Source: Gammaproteobacteria bacterium (GTDB taxonomy: Bacteria > Pseudomonadota > Gammaproteobacteria > Xanthomonadales > Wenzhouxiangellaceae). Taken from it: a stretch of 64,000 nt of DNA. Below, in pieces: positions 34,427 through 44,493 of this stretch. The notes under the pieces were generated by a model that was given only the letters and a program-made list of their open reading frames with translations, was not told where the DNA came from and made no database searches. A program made the translations under genes and the position numbers. The stretch covers positions 1 to 64,000 of the forward strand of contig JAJFKX010000004.1 of the NCBI GenBank assembly GCA_021772985.1, given 5' to 3'. Each line of letters begins with the position of its first letter. Position 1 is the first letter of the stretch.

Positions 34427-35920
34427 ACCACTTTGACCACTATTGTCATCCGGCTTTGCCAATAGTGGTGGTGGCGCATTCCGTTGCTGTTCCTGGCGCT
34501 GGCGCAGCACATCCTCCAGCCCGGGCGGTTGATTAGCCGCAGGATCTACCGGCGCTAGAGCCAGTTTCATTACCGGCACAGGTTGCAGTGAACTACCAGG
34601 CAGCCGATTCCCATTCAGGTCAAAAGCAGTCCAATGGCTCGCCCCCATGTAGTAATACTCATCACCCGCAACCACGCCATAATTGGGTGCATGGTATTCA
34701 GGATGATTAACATCAAGTGCGATGGCATTTAATACGGCTTTGCCGTTAGGGCTGAGCAGCAATTGCATAACTCGATTTGGCTGCATTCCCGGTTGCACAA
34801 TCAACAGGTGACCATTCCAATAGTCCAGCCCTTCTATGCCGCCAAGATTAAGCTTATCGGGAACCGTCACCAGGTAGGGTTTGCGGTCATTCAAATCAAT
34901 AAATGCCAAACCACGGTTTTGATCCGCCAGATAGAGCAAATTATTGTCTTCGCTTAATGCGATACCACGAATGCCAGGCAACGCAGCGCCACCAGCCAAT
35001 ACCGTCAGATTTTCACTACCTGGCGCCAAGGTATAGATCAAAGGTGAGCGCAAATCAGCAACGTATACAGTGCCATCTTTGGCCAGTGCCAGGTTACCCA
35101 GCCCATGCGGTTGCCCATCAGGTTGAATTTGATATTCCCCAATTAACTCACCACTATCCAGATTAAACTTTAACAATGCATTTTTGCCGTAGTCGGCTTG
35201 TTTAAAACCCTTTTGCTGACCCACCGCCGTGGTTGCAGCCCATAGTTCACGCCGCTGACTGTCAATGGCAATGTCAAACACTGCCATCTGTTTATCGCTG
35301 ACAAACTGTGGCGCAGAATCGGCCGGTTGTCCATCGGCATTCAATATCACAACATTGGCATCACGCACTGTACCAATAATAAAATGTCCGGTTTCAGCAT
35401 CCCAAGCAATTGCTTCCGGCAACACCGCTTCAGCAGGTAACTGGAATGCCATTTTACTGGTCACCAGGGGCTCAGCCGCTTTTTTCAGCAGGTCATTGAT
35501 GTAGACATACGACTCGGTGTCACGAATATACTGGGTCTGTGGAATCCGATCAAAGTCAAAAAACAAGCCCTGCTGCTGCATAGCCAACATCAGGTTGTAT
35601 GCTTTGGTGCGTTCTTTTTGTAACGCATAAGCAGCAACCAGTTGCGACATCAAAGCTCCATCATAAGGCCGGAAGTTCAGCGCATGGGTAGTGATCCGTA
35701 CGACTTCATCATAATTGCTTTCGGAAAACGCCCGCACCGACATCGCCTGCAAAGTCGGGTAATGATTCGGCAACTGCTCTGGAAAAACTGTTTTCGCTGG
35801 TACTTCATTTTCAGTTACTGAACCAGTTTGTTGTGCACCAGCCTGAAAACAGACCATACACACCAACACCATCATCAAACTATTTTTATAAATCATAGTA
35901 GATATTGCTTTGATAACCAT
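34421..35920 (-). CDS. Exported TPR-like plus NHL/SMP-30-type beta-propeller protein
   Basis: 499 residues. Signal segment (LMMVLVCMVCFQAGA), then a helical tetratricopeptide-like region (about 55-140: ATYALQ/AYNLMLAMQQQG pattern), then a six-bladed propeller (about 150-460) with repeated AIAWDAETGHFIIGT, FDIAIDSQRRELWAA, GNLALAKDGTVYVAD and GIALSEDNNLLYLADQ. Propellers of this SMP-30/NHL kind bind metals, lactones or proteins; no catalytic identity can be read. A Pro/Gln-rich tail follows. Start ATG 35920 or 35896; neither has a good ribosome site. Confidence 0.78.
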   Translation of the reverse strand: MVIKAISTMIYKNSLMMVLVCMVCFQAGAQQTGSVTENEVPAKTVFPEQLPNHYPTLQAMSVRAFSESNYDEVVRITTHALNFRPYDGALMSQLVAAYALQKERTKAYNLMLAMQQQGLFFDFDRIPQTQYIRDTESYVYINDLLKKAAEPLVTSKMAFQLPAEAVLPEAIAWDAETGHFIIGTVRDANVVILNADGQPADSAPQFVSDKQMAVFDIAIDSQRRELWAATTAVGQQKGFKQADYGKNALLKFNLDSGELIGEYQIQPDGQPHGLGNLALAKDGTVYVADLRSPLIYTLAPGSENLTVLAGGAALPGIRGIALSEDNNLLYLADQNRGLAFIDLNDRKPYLVTVPDKLNLGGIEGLDYWNGHLLIVQPGMQPNRVMQLLLSPNGKAVLNAIALDVNHPEYHAPNYGVVAGDEYYYMGASHWTAFDLNGNRLPGSSLQPVPVMKLALAPVDPAANQPPGLEDVLRQRQEQQRNAPPPLLAKPDDNSGQSGL

Positions 35921-36015
35921 AGGTAATATTATTGTTTTCTTAACAGCGCTGTCAGACTCATAACTAAAAGGATGGTTCGAAACAATATGAATAGAACCTG
36001 CCTGATTGACCCTGG

Positions 36016-36552
36016 ATGCCTGCTGATGCCAACATAGTCACTATGAACAAAACTCATTACCAGGGACGCTATCTGATCCTTAAAGAAACCGACGGCTGGG
36101 AGTATGTCAGCCGCCGTGGCCGCAGCGATGTCGTTATTATTGTGGCCGTTACACCTGATAACAAGCTATTAATGGTCGAACAATATCGCATTCCAGTTGC
36201 TTCATTCACGATTGAATTACCAGCTGGTCTGGTCGGTGATGTCGCTGGGCAATCTGATGAATCATTGCAACAAGCAGCTCATCGCGAGTTATTGGAAGAA
36301 ACCGGTTACCAGGCCGATTCGCTAAGCCTGTTACATCGGGGACCAACATCCGCCGGCTTATGTGATGAGCAGGTAGTAATATTTCAGGCACATGGCCTGC
36401 AGCGTATTGATGCGGGCGGCGGTGATGACAGTGAAGACATCACCGTGCATAGCATTAGCCTTGACCAGCTGCATAGCTGGCTGCAAAGCCAGCTAAAAGC
36501 CGGTAAGTTATTGGACCCGAAAATTTACGCCGCGCTGTATTGGCTTAAATAA
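36016..36552 (+). CDS. Nudix hydrolase, ADP-ribose pyrophosphatase-like
   Basis: 178 residues. The Nudix box is AGQSDESLQQAAHRELLEETGYQADSL (REx2EExG core visible as RELLEETG), preceded by VEQYRIPVASFTIELPAGLV, the pattern of ADP-ribose/sugar-nucleotide pyrophosphatases. It probably hydrolyses nucleoside diphosphate derivatives in the cytosol. Start ATG 36016 is used; ATG 36043 is possible because the conserved part begins only there. It converges with the MAPEG gene eight bases away. Confidence 0.9.
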   Translation: MPADANIVTMNKTHYQGRYLILKETDGWEYVSRRGRSDVVIIVAVTPDNKLLMVEQYRIPVASFTIELPAGLVGDVAGQSDESLQQAAHRELLEETGYQADSLSLLHRGPTSAGLCDEQVVIFQAHGLQRIDAGGGDDSEDITVHSISLDQLHSWLQSQLKAGKLLDPKIYAALYWLK

Positions 36553-36560
36553 ATTGTGCT

Positions 36561-36962
36561 TCAATACAGAGATGACAGCACTGCGTAATATAGATTTGCC
36601 AGTGATGTAATCAAAATAACGCCCCAGGTAAACAGTGTGCCGGTGACCCGCCCGAAACTGGTGCCTGGATTGCGGGTAAATCCCCAGGCATGCAGGCACC
36701 GGCCAAGTACCAGCAAACCACCCAGGATATGCATTGCCCAATGGGGGAACGCAGTATGCTCAAGCACCAATAGCAATATCAGTGCTAATGGCACGTACTC
36801 AGTAAAGTTGGCATGTGCGCGGACTGCACGGGCCAGCTCTTTACCTTCACCCAATCCATAATCCACCTGTTCACGGCGGCGAAACTTTACTGTACGGATC
36901 GATAAATAGATAAACAGCAGCCCTAACAAGCTGCCGTAGATAGCCACTATATGTGCGTGCAT
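36561..36962 (-). CDS. MAPEG-family membrane protein
   Basis: 133 residues with four membrane helices. GEGKELARAVRAHANFTEYVPLAL is the MAPEG signature (R...HxNxxEY..), followed by GRCLHAWGFTRNPG. MAPEG proteins are glutathione-dependent or related membrane enzymes; the bacterial role is unclear. The frame is open to 37142, but ATG 36962 with a perfect AGGAGG eight bases upstream is the start. The upstream part would overlap the divergent isoaspartyl peptidase gene. Confidence 0.88.
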   Translation of the reverse strand: MHAHIVAIYGSLLGLLFIYLSIRTVKFRRREQVDYGLGEGKELARAVRAHANFTEYVPLALILLLVLEHTAFPHWAMHILGGLLVLGRCLHAWGFTRNPGTSFGRVTGTLFTWGVILITSLANLYYAVLSSLY

Positions 36963-37041
36963 GATGCCTCCTGTTATCATTGACATGGTAAAAATTATAT
37001 ACCATGGATTATATCGCTGATCATGCTCGGGAACTGCATTC

Positions 37042-38058
37042 ATGAACAAACTTTGCCTTCGATCGATACGTTTGGACGGCCTGTTATTGATTTTTCTGCT
37101 GGCACAACCGGTAATGGCTGAAAACCCGATTGCCATTGCCATTCACGGTGGCGCCGGCACTATTCAAAAACAGGACCTTTCAGCTGAAAAGGAAGCTTCC
37201 ATACGTGCTGACCTGGAAGCCGCAGTCAAAGCTGGTCATGCCCTTCTGGAAGCTGGCGGCAGCAGTACTGACGCAGTCCTGAAAGCGATTACCATGTTGG
37301 AAGATTCAGCTAATTTTAATGCCGGCAAAGGCGCTGTATTAAATCAGGATGGCAATGTTGAGCTGGATGCTTCGATCATGACCGGTGACGACCGTAACGC
37401 AGGCGCAATCGCCGGCGTGTATGGCGTTAAAAATCCAATTTTATTAGCCCATAAAGTACTGACCGATTCCCCACATGTGCTGTTATCCGGTGAAGGCGCG
37501 GAAATTTTTGCGCGACAAAGCAACATCCAGTTTGAAAATGCCGATTATTTCAAAACCCCTTATCGTATTGAGCAACTTAAACAAATTCAGGATCAGGAAA
37601 AAGCTCAGACTTCGCTCGACAACAGCTATCGGGAAAGCTGGTTTTCCACAGTTGGCGCGGTAGCCATCGACAAATTCGGTCACCTAGCTGCCGGTACCTC
37701 AACAGGTGGCACCGCCAACAAACGTTGGGGACGCATTGGAGATTCTCCGATCATAGGTGCCGGCACCTACGCTGATGACAGATATTGTGCCGTTAGCGCC
37801 ACAGGTCATGGCGAATACTTTATCCGTGCTGCTGTTACCCACGACATTTGTGCGCGCGTTGCCTATCAGAATCTATCCATCAGCGCAGCTGTTGATCAAG
37901 TGGTTAAAAAGGATTTGGTAGAAATGGGCGGTGATGGCGGTGTTATTGCTGTTGCACCTGATGGTGAAATCGCCATGAGTTTTAATACCGCAGGTATGTA
38001 TCGTGCTGCCATCGACCAGCAGGGCCAGCTAACCATCGCCATTTATGCTGATGACTAA
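37042..38058 (+). CDS. Exported isoaspartyl peptidase / type III L-asparaginase
   Basis: 338 residues. Signal peptide (GLLLIFLLAQPVMA), then IAIHGGAGTI at the start of the N-terminal nucleophile hydrolase. GGSSTDAVLKAI and FNAGKGAVLN follow. The precursor is expected to cut itself before the nucleophile Thr in AAGTSTGGTANKRWGRIGDSPIIGAGTYAD. Such enzymes hydrolyse beta-aspartyl dipeptides and asparagine. The signal peptide places it in the periplasm. It is divergent from MAPEG. Confidence 0.92.
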   Translation: MNKLCLRSIRLDGLLLIFLLAQPVMAENPIAIAIHGGAGTIQKQDLSAEKEASIRADLEAAVKAGHALLEAGGSSTDAVLKAITMLEDSANFNAGKGAVLNQDGNVELDASIMTGDDRNAGAIAGVYGVKNPILLAHKVLTDSPHVLLSGEGAEIFARQSNIQFENADYFKTPYRIEQLKQIQDQEKAQTSLDNSYRESWFSTVGAVAIDKFGHLAAGTSTGGTANKRWGRIGDSPIIGAGTYADDRYCAVSATGHGEYFIRAAVTHDICARVAYQNLSISAAVDQVVKKDLVEMGGDGGVIAVAPDGEIAMSFNTAGMYRAAIDQQGQLTIAIYADD

Positions 38059-38167
38059 ACACAGGTATTAAGTATGGGCTACGCTGATCAAATATCTCAC
38101 CTACAGCTTAGTTGAGCTTACCTGTTCGAGATGATTACCAAGGAGCTGCTGATTAAATCAGCGGTTA

Positions 38168-39580
38168 CTAAACCTGACGCAATTTCCAGCGTCCCCGTCT
38201 AAACACCCATACCGCCATAACTGCCAACAACGATTCCGCCACCATAACACCCCAAAACACGCCTTCCGGCCCCATTTCCCTGGGGATTGCCAACCACCAG
38301 GCCAAGGGTAACTGAAATACCCAATAACCGAAGAAATTGATGATTGTTGGCGTATCAGTATCTCCAGCACCATTGATCGCCTGCACCATAATCATCCCGA
38401 TTGCAAAAAAGCCATAACCGTAACTAACGATTCGCAGGCAATCCACACCATAATCGATAACGGTCTGCTCGGTCGTGAAAACCTGCATAATATTTGGCGC
38501 GAAAACGATAAAAACAAAACTGACCAAGACCATGAATATGACATTGTAACGAGCTGCCATCCAGGCAGATTTGGCAGCCCGCTCCGGCTGGCCGGCACCC
38601 AGGTTTTGCCCAACCAGTGTGGCTGCAGCATTACCCATACCCCAGGCTGGTAAAATAGTGAACATAATCACCCTTACCGCAATGGTATAACCAGCCACGG
38701 CATCACTGCCGAATGGCGCCACTATACGCATCAGAAATACCCAGGCAGTGGTGGCAATAACAAATTGCATGACACCACCTGCGGATACCCGTAACAACCG
38801 TAACATCACCCGCATATTGATGTTCAACCGGCGCCAATGCATTTGCAGCCGGCTACTACCATCAAACAAATGCCATAACTGGTAACACACACCGGTGCCC
38901 CGGCCAATGGTGGTTGCCACTGCAGCACCGGTTACACCCATTTCCGGGAATGGACCGAGGCCGAATATCAACAACGGGTCCAATACAATATTAATTGCAT
39001 TGGCTAACCACAGTGAGCGCATCGCAATAGCTGCATCACCCGCCCCTCGAAAAATCGAATTTAACAGGAACAGGTACATCACCGTAACTGAGCCACCCAG
39101 GATAATCATGGTGTAGCCCTGACCATCGGCAATCACACTATCTTCAGCACCCATTAAAGCCAGAATTTCGCCGGGGAAAGCCAAACCTGCAAATGCCACC
39201 ACACTTGAGGTTATCAGACCCACCCACAGAATCTGGGCCGTAGCAATCTGGGCACCCGGTTTATCCTGTTCCCCGGTACGCCGGGCAATCATTGCGGTAG
39301 CTGCCATTGACATGCCTATGGCCACTGCATAAACCAGGGTCAGCACCGCTTCGGTTAAACCTACTGCGGTGACCGCTTCCGAACCGAGTCGACTGACAAA
39401 AAAGATATCGGTAACTGCAAATACCGATTCCAGTGCCATTTCCAAGACCATCGGCACAGACAACAGAAATACTGCTCGGCGGATTGGTCCGCGAGTATAG
39501 TCGCGCTCGTCACCACGCAAAGCCATACGCCACAATGCAACACGGCGACGCCAGGCGAACCGGGAACGATAATTGAACAT
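38168..39580 (-). CDS. MATE-family efflux transporter
   Basis: 470 residues with about twelve membrane helices. FLLSVPMVLEMALESVFAVTDIFFVSRLG at the N-terminus and the second-half repeat (GMGNAAATLVGQNLGAGQPERA) are typical of MATE Na+/H+-drug antiporters of the NorM/DinF-like type. Start ATG 39580 leaves a basic N-terminal tail; a second ATG 17 codons on is possible. It is a single gene and its substrates cannot be predicted. Confidence 0.9.
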   Translation of the reverse strand: MFNYRSRFAWRRRVALWRMALRGDERDYTRGPIRRAVFLLSVPMVLEMALESVFAVTDIFFVSRLGSEAVTAVGLTEAVLTLVYAVAIGMSMAATAMIARRTGEQDKPGAQIATAQILWVGLITSSVVAFAGLAFPGEILALMGAEDSVIADGQGYTMIILGGSVTVMYLFLLNSIFRGAGDAAIAMRSLWLANAINIVLDPLLIFGLGPFPEMGVTGAAVATTIGRGTGVCYQLWHLFDGSSRLQMHWRRLNINMRVMLRLLRVSAGGVMQFVIATTAWVFLMRIVAPFGSDAVAGYTIAVRVIMFTILPAWGMGNAAATLVGQNLGAGQPERAAKSAWMAARYNVIFMVLVSFVFIVFAPNIMQVFTTEQTVIDYGVDCLRIVSYGYGFFAIGMIMVQAINGAGDTDTPTIINFFGYWVFQLPLAWWLAIPREMGPEGVFWGVMVAESLLAVMAVWVFRRGRWKLRQV

Positions 39581-39721
39581 GTCTTTCAGAATCAGAGCAG
39601 GTCTATGGAGGCGTAGTGTAAACCAGATTTAACAAATTGTTAACAGTTCAAACCCGTCCTGCACTACAACCACAGATCTATCGAACTTAGCAGTTGCTCG
39701 CTTGGGAAAATCCGAAAAATA

Positions 39722-41872
39722 CTAACTGAATAATTGGAATATCAGCAATGCAGAAAAATAGCCCAGCCCGGTCATATACACCCAGGCAATAATCGGCCAG
39801 CGCCAGCCATTGGTTTCACGCCGCATCACTGCAATCGTTGAGGCACATTGCAAACACAATGCATAAAATACCAGTAACCCCACCACCATCGGTAAGTTAA
39901 ATACCAACCGCCCATCCGGCCAGGTTGTTTCAGTCAGGCGTTGTGCGAGTGTGTGCTCATCAGCGTCATCACCAACCGCATAAATTGTACCCAGCACCGC
40001 CACCATTATTTCTCGTGCGGGGAAACCGGCAATAACCGCGGCAGAGACTTTCCAATCCCAACCCAATGGTTTGAAAGCCGGCTCGACAAATTTTCCGGCA
40101 CGACCAAGGAAGCTATTTTCCAGCTGATTGGCTGCCTGTTGGTTTTCCAATTCCTCGATGTCGACGCCAGATAAGCCTGTTGTATCAATTGCTTCACTGC
40201 GCGGAAAATAAGCCAATGCCCAGACAATCACGGTGACAGCAAAAATTACCCGCCCGGCGCGCCGCAGAAAAACCCGCACCCTGTCCAGCAATTGCATGGT
40301 GACCGTACGAAAATTGGGCAACCTGAAATCCGGCAGGCTCATAGCGAAGCCGCTACGCTCGCCTTTACTGAGCAACTTGTTAACAATCAATGCAGTTACT
40401 CCAGCCCCAACAATACCCAGCAGATACAACCCAAACAGTACCATTCCCTGAAGGCTGAAGCCCACATATCGAGTGGCAGGAACAAAGGCACCAATTAATA
40501 ATGCATAAATCGGCAATCGCGCTGAACAAGTGATAAACGGTGTTGCCAGAATTGTAGCCAGGCGCTCCCTGGGTGTCGCGATTACCCGGGTGGACATTAT
40601 TGCCGGCACCGCACAGGCAAAACTGGCTACCAGCGGTATAACCGATTGCCCCGACATACCCAGTGCGCGCATCGCGCGATCCATCAGAAAAGCTGAACGG
40701 GCCAGGTAACCACTGTCTTCCAGCACAATTATGAATAGAAACAGGATCATAATTTGTGGCAGAAAGATAAGCACACTGCCTACACCAGCAATAATGCCAT
40801 CTACAATCAAGCTGTTAATCAGCCCTGGCGGCAACAGTGTTTGCACCCACAAACCCAAACTGCTGATAGCAGTATCAATACCATCCATTAAGGGCGTCGC
40901 CCAGGCAAACACTGCTTGAAAAACCAGGAACATCACGACAAAAAACAACAGCATCGCCGGCACCGGCTGTTGAATAAACGCAATTATCTTATGTCCGATA
41001 TGACTCAGGCCCTGATGTTCGTCAATCAATCCTTGCAACTGTTGCCCGGCCCAGGCATGACCATAGCGTGCTTCCTGTGCCAAAGCAGGCGCTGAATCAA
41101 ACAGCTTTCGGCGTTGTAATATCAGCTCCCTGACTGCCGACTCGCCAATTTGCTGCTGCAGCTCAGTGGCCAAAATACTTTGCTGATCAACCAACGCCCG
41201 TTCAATTTCACTCAGGTCAATTTGTTTGCTATTTTCGGCTTTGTTTAACACAGCTTGTGCGGCATCACGTAAGGCCGGCCAACTATGCTCACGTTTGCTT
41301 TCCACTGTATCGAATATCGCACCCAGGGCAATACGCAGTTGCTCGAGATTTTCCCCGGTGGTCGCCACCACCGGAATAATTGGGACACCACCCAAACGTT
41401 CGGATAATGCTTCACAGTCAATCCGCAGCCCCCGCCGTTGTCCGGCATCGGTCATGGTCAATGCCACCAGCAGCGGAATATTTAGATCCAGCAATTGTCG
41501 TAACAAATACATACCTTGCTGGATACGGGTAACATCCAGCACTGCCAACAGACTATCCGGCCTGGGTGTATCTGCACGTCTGCCCAGCAATACATCCAAA
41601 GTGATCTGCTCGTCTATTGAATCAGGGCTCAAAGAATAGATGCCGGGCAGGTCAATGGCTTCCAACAGTACTTTATCAGCACGCAGTCGCCCGGCCTTTT
41701 TTTCAACCGTGACCCCTGGGTAATTGGCGGTTTTCTGGCGCAGCCCGGTCAACTGGTTAAACAGCGTGCTTTTGCCGGAATTGGGCGGCCCCACAAGCGC
41801 GACTGTCCCTGCCAGTTTGGGCAGAGTTGTTATCGAACTGATTGGAATATGTGTTTGTTGTCTGCCCGCCAT
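39722..41872 (-). CDS. feoB: Ferrous iron transporter B
   Basis: 716 residues. The N-terminal G domain has G1 GPPNSGKST, the switch NYPGVTVEKK and G3 DLPGIYSL, with ALTMTDAG as the G4 equivalent. It is followed by the membrane channel with two Gate-type repeats. The G4 motif normally reads NxxD; here it is MTDA after ALT, so nucleotide specificity is worth a look. FeoB imports Fe(II) across the inner membrane. ATG 41872 lies four bases after feoA. No feoC follows. Confidence 0.95.
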   Translation of the reverse strand: MAGRQQTHIPISSITTLPKLAGTVALVGPPNSGKSTLFNQLTGLRQKTANYPGVTVEKKAGRLRADKVLLEAIDLPGIYSLSPDSIDEQITLDVLLGRRADTPRPDSLLAVLDVTRIQQGMYLLRQLLDLNIPLLVALTMTDAGQRRGLRIDCEALSERLGGVPIIPVVATTGENLEQLRIALGAIFDTVESKREHSWPALRDAAQAVLNKAENSKQIDLSEIERALVDQQSILATELQQQIGESAVRELILQRRKLFDSAPALAQEARYGHAWAGQQLQGLIDEHQGLSHIGHKIIAFIQQPVPAMLLFFVVMFLVFQAVFAWATPLMDGIDTAISSLGLWVQTLLPPGLINSLIVDGIIAGVGSVLIFLPQIMILFLFIIVLEDSGYLARSAFLMDRAMRALGMSGQSVIPLVASFACAVPAIMSTRVIATPRERLATILATPFITCSARLPIYALLIGAFVPATRYVGFSLQGMVLFGLYLLGIVGAGVTALIVNKLLSKGERSGFAMSLPDFRLPNFRTVTMQLLDRVRVFLRRAGRVIFAVTVIVWALAYFPRSEAIDTTGLSGVDIEELENQQAANQLENSFLGRAGKFVEPAFKPLGWDWKVSAAVIAGFPAREIMVAVLGTIYAVGDDADEHTLAQRLTETTWPDGRLVFNLPMVVGLLVFYALCLQCASTIAVMRRETNGWRWPIIAWVYMTGLGYFSALLIFQLFS

Positions 41873-41876
41873 AGCC

Positions 41877-42098
41877 TTAAGGTTTTACTGAGAAACGACG
41901 AGCCTGCTCACAGCGGATTGACAAACTGCAACCTGAAACATGCACTTCCAGTGGATCACCACCGAGTGCAGCTTTACCCTGCTGTACTGTTACACCTTCG
42001 ACCATACCCAATACCATCAGCCTCAGTACAGTCTGATCATTGGTATCTATTTGGGTAATGACGGCACACTCACCGGTGCGCAAATCAGCTAGTGTCAC
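41877..42098 (-). CDS. feoA: Ferrous iron transport protein A
   Basis: 73 residues, an SH3-like cytosolic partner of FeoB. It has MTLADLRTGECAVI, LRLMVLGMVEGVTV and GDPLEVHVSGCSLSIRCEQA in the order normal for FeoA. It is the first gene of a feoAB unit. A palindrome resembling a Fur site lies just upstream, so iron repression is likely. Confidence 0.93.
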   Translation of the reverse strand: MTLADLRTGECAVITQIDTNDQTVLRLMVLGMVEGVTVQQGKAALGGDPLEVHVSGCSLSIRCEQARRFSVKP

Positions 42099-42113
42099 TT
42101 AATACAACCTAAT

Positions 42114-42134
42114 TGCGAATGAAATACATTCGCA
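42114..42134 (-). promoter_or_regulatory. Candidate Fur box upstream of feoAB
   Basis: TGCGAATG at 42114-42121, AAATA, then CATTCGCA at 42127-42134 form a perfect eight-base inverted repeat. The core GCGAATGAAATACATTCGC agrees with the 19-base Fur consensus at 12 positions. It lies 16-36 bases before the feoA ATG. Confidence 0.55.
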
Positions 42135-42179
42135 TTCTGCCACAATTTGATGGCTATATCAGCAATCAGCTGATAATCG

Positions 42180-44261
42180 TTAGAAAGTACCGCTGATAGT
42201 TAAATTCAAAATTAACCCAAAATTACGTATACGCTGTTCCTGAAAAGATACCGGACCATCATTCCGGTTAACAAAGACAGTCCTGGAAAAACGCTCATCG
42301 TTGCCCAGAAAGTTAAATAATGCAGCATTCACCCTTAATCCAAATACATCTTTGTGTTCTACAAATGCACCCAGATCACCCGGCGTGGCTATGAAACGGC
42401 GAATTTCATCCAAACGCACTGTTCGGGTTTCCCGCTGTTCAAAATAGGTTACTCCATAGGCCCAATCCGTGGCTGGAATATCATGCCGCAGCTCGGCCTC
42501 AATTTCTCGAACCAGGGTATCGCTGATCGATCTTGACATACCAGTCAACGGATCATCAACCGAGCTATCCTGCAATTGCAAATCGACATCCAGGCGAGCA
42601 CCGGGCCAGCCCAGTTGATCAAACAACAAAGTGCTGTTCAACTCCAGGCCATAGATGGTGGCGCTGTCGATGTTTCCTGGTGCTTCACCATCAGCACCAA
42701 TCGGAACCTGATCAACTATATCGGTAATCAGCTCACCAAATAACCTCAGGTTGGCAGACCCGTAGTCACCAAATTTATGTGTCAGTACCATTTCTCCGAT
42801 CCAGCTTTGCTGTGGCACCAGATCGGGGTTGGATACATTTTGATTGGCCAGGTCCACATTCACAGAAGCGACAAAATCAAAAAAATCCAACTGGCCAACA
42901 TCACGCTCCACTCGAAAGGTGAAATTGGTATTGGCACCCGCTCGCCAGGTCGCTGCAAGAAAACCCTTGGGACGGACAAACGAACGCGTCTGACCTGTTT
43001 CACCACTTTGATCAATTTGTGAATATTCAGCTCCCAGCGATGTCTGCAGTGACCAGTTGTCTGACAAAGGGGTAGCGTAAGTAGCAGCTAGCTCGCCACG
43101 TATTTCCTCAACCCTGGAGGTGGCACCTGGCAAATCTTCCAATATAAACTCACCCTCCGGACTTAAGACCTCCAAAGCTGATTCAATATCCAGAAAATTA
43201 TATGCACCCTCAGCAGCAATTTGCCAATCAGAACCACCGACAGGCTTCCAATTGTATTCAGACCGAAAAATACTTTCGCCTTCATCGGCAACCCGATCAA
43301 AACGGCTGCCTGTAGTAGCTGCCTGATCGGCAAAATCGGTCAATAACAAATTGACTGTTGGACTGTGTTCAAACCGCTGGAAACCAATTAATTTAAGCCG
43401 CCCACGTCCTAAATCAAACTCATAATCCCCACTACCTTCGAAATTCCATTCATTTTCAACACCGGTAAAATTCCGATTCCGGTCAACCTGATTCGGACCA
43501 CTGCGCAAGGATTCTTCATGCCGGGCAAAATCAAACTCGGCATACGCTAAATCCAGATTAGCCACTGCTCCAGCTTCACCAGAATAGTCCAGCGCCACAC
43601 TGAAGATTGGATTGTCACCTGAAAAACGGGCGTCCTCATCGCGTATGTCAATCAAATCACCGTTACTGTCAAACACCAGCTCTTCACCTGCGGAGCCGCT
43701 GCGAAATGCATCGTTTTCGAATGATACGGTGTAATCAAAATCCGCAAATTTTCCACTGACCGATGCTTCACCCGCAAAAAAATTGGGAGAAACCCGCCTT
43801 AAGCGAAACTGAGGGCGCCATTCAAATTGGCCACTGATGCCCTCTGCATTTGCCGATTGCACATTGACAACCTGGCCAGATAAGCCCGGGATATCCAGCG
43901 TTGCACCTTCCAGAATTTCAATGCGGATAACATTTTCTGCAGCAATCCGGCTCAAAGCAGTGACCGCATCATTGCTCTTGCCGGATATCCGCTTGCCATT
44001 CAGCAACACATTATCTGTGGCCTGGCCGAGCCCACGGCGATCATCAGCTTCACTGATGGTAAAACCAGGAATCTGCTGCACCATGTCCAAAGCAGTGCGT
44101 GGTGAAAAACGGGAAAAATCTTCGGGGGTAAACACTTTTACACCATCAATGGTTTCTGACGTCACTGCCTGTTGCGCGCTAACCGGCAGCACCGCAGCCA
44201 CCATCAACAGCAGCCCAAGCGCAGTAATTTGCTTTAACAATTTTTTATGTGGCACTTTCAC
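42180..44261 (-). CDS. TonB-dependent outer-membrane receptor
   Basis: About 693 residues from GTG 44261, which has AGGGA upstream and gives a clean signal peptide (KLLKQITALGLLLMVAAVLPVSA). An ATG at 44309 or the far one at 44402 would lengthen the N-terminus. The plug domain is seen in RTALDMVQQIPGFTISEADDRRG, NVLLNGKRISGKSNDAV and IEILEGATLDIPGLSGQVVNV. A long beta-barrel ends in Phe (LILNLTISGTF). Ligand unknown. It is downstream of feoAB's divergent-looking spacer but on the same strand and transcribed towards feoA, so an iron link is only suggested by proximity. Confidence 0.88.
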   Translation of the reverse strand: MKVPHKKLLKQITALGLLLMVAAVLPVSAQQAVTSETIDGVKVFTPEDFSRFSPRTALDMVQQIPGFTISEADDRRGLGQATDNVLLNGKRISGKSNDAVTALSRIAAENVIRIEILEGATLDIPGLSGQVVNVQSANAEGISGQFEWRPQFRLRRVSPNFFAGEASVSGKFADFDYTVSFENDAFRSGSAGEELVFDSNGDLIDIRDEDARFSGDNPIFSVALDYSGEAGAVANLDLAYAEFDFARHEESLRSGPNQVDRNRNFTGVENEWNFEGSGDYEFDLGRGRLKLIGFQRFEHSPTVNLLLTDFADQAATTGSRFDRVADEGESIFRSEYNWKPVGGSDWQIAAEGAYNFLDIESALEVLSPEGEFILEDLPGATSRVEEIRGELAATYATPLSDNWSLQTSLGAEYSQIDQSGETGQTRSFVRPKGFLAATWRAGANTNFTFRVERDVGQLDFFDFVASVNVDLANQNVSNPDLVPQQSWIGEMVLTHKFGDYGSANLRLFGELITDIVDQVPIGADGEAPGNIDSATIYGLELNSTLLFDQLGWPGARLDVDLQLQDSSVDDPLTGMSRSISDTLVREIEAELRHDIPATDWAYGVTYFEQRETRTVRLDEIRRFIATPGDLGAFVEHKDVFGLRVNAALFNFLGNDERFSRTVFVNRNDGPVSFQEQRIRNFGLILNLTISGTF

Positions 44262-44493
44262 TGCAATATCCCTGATGAACCAGCATACCGGTAGTTGGTT
44301 TCTCAACATCATTTTTATTTGTGGCAACAGCTTGATGCTGAAATTAATTATTTGGTTCAAAGACAGGCAGTTTGCAATAAAGTCCCTTGGCTGTTTTATC
44401 AATTCGATCAGACGGTCTTTTTACAGGACTGTCGGTTGCCTGCTGTTTTGATTTAAATTTGTACCCCCGCACAGTTCAACCAACTGTGTAATG

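Noticed and set aside
42262-44402. Long N-terminal extension of the TonB receptor to 44402
   Set aside because: It puts 47 extra residues before a typical signal peptide. GTG 44261 has a better ribosome site.
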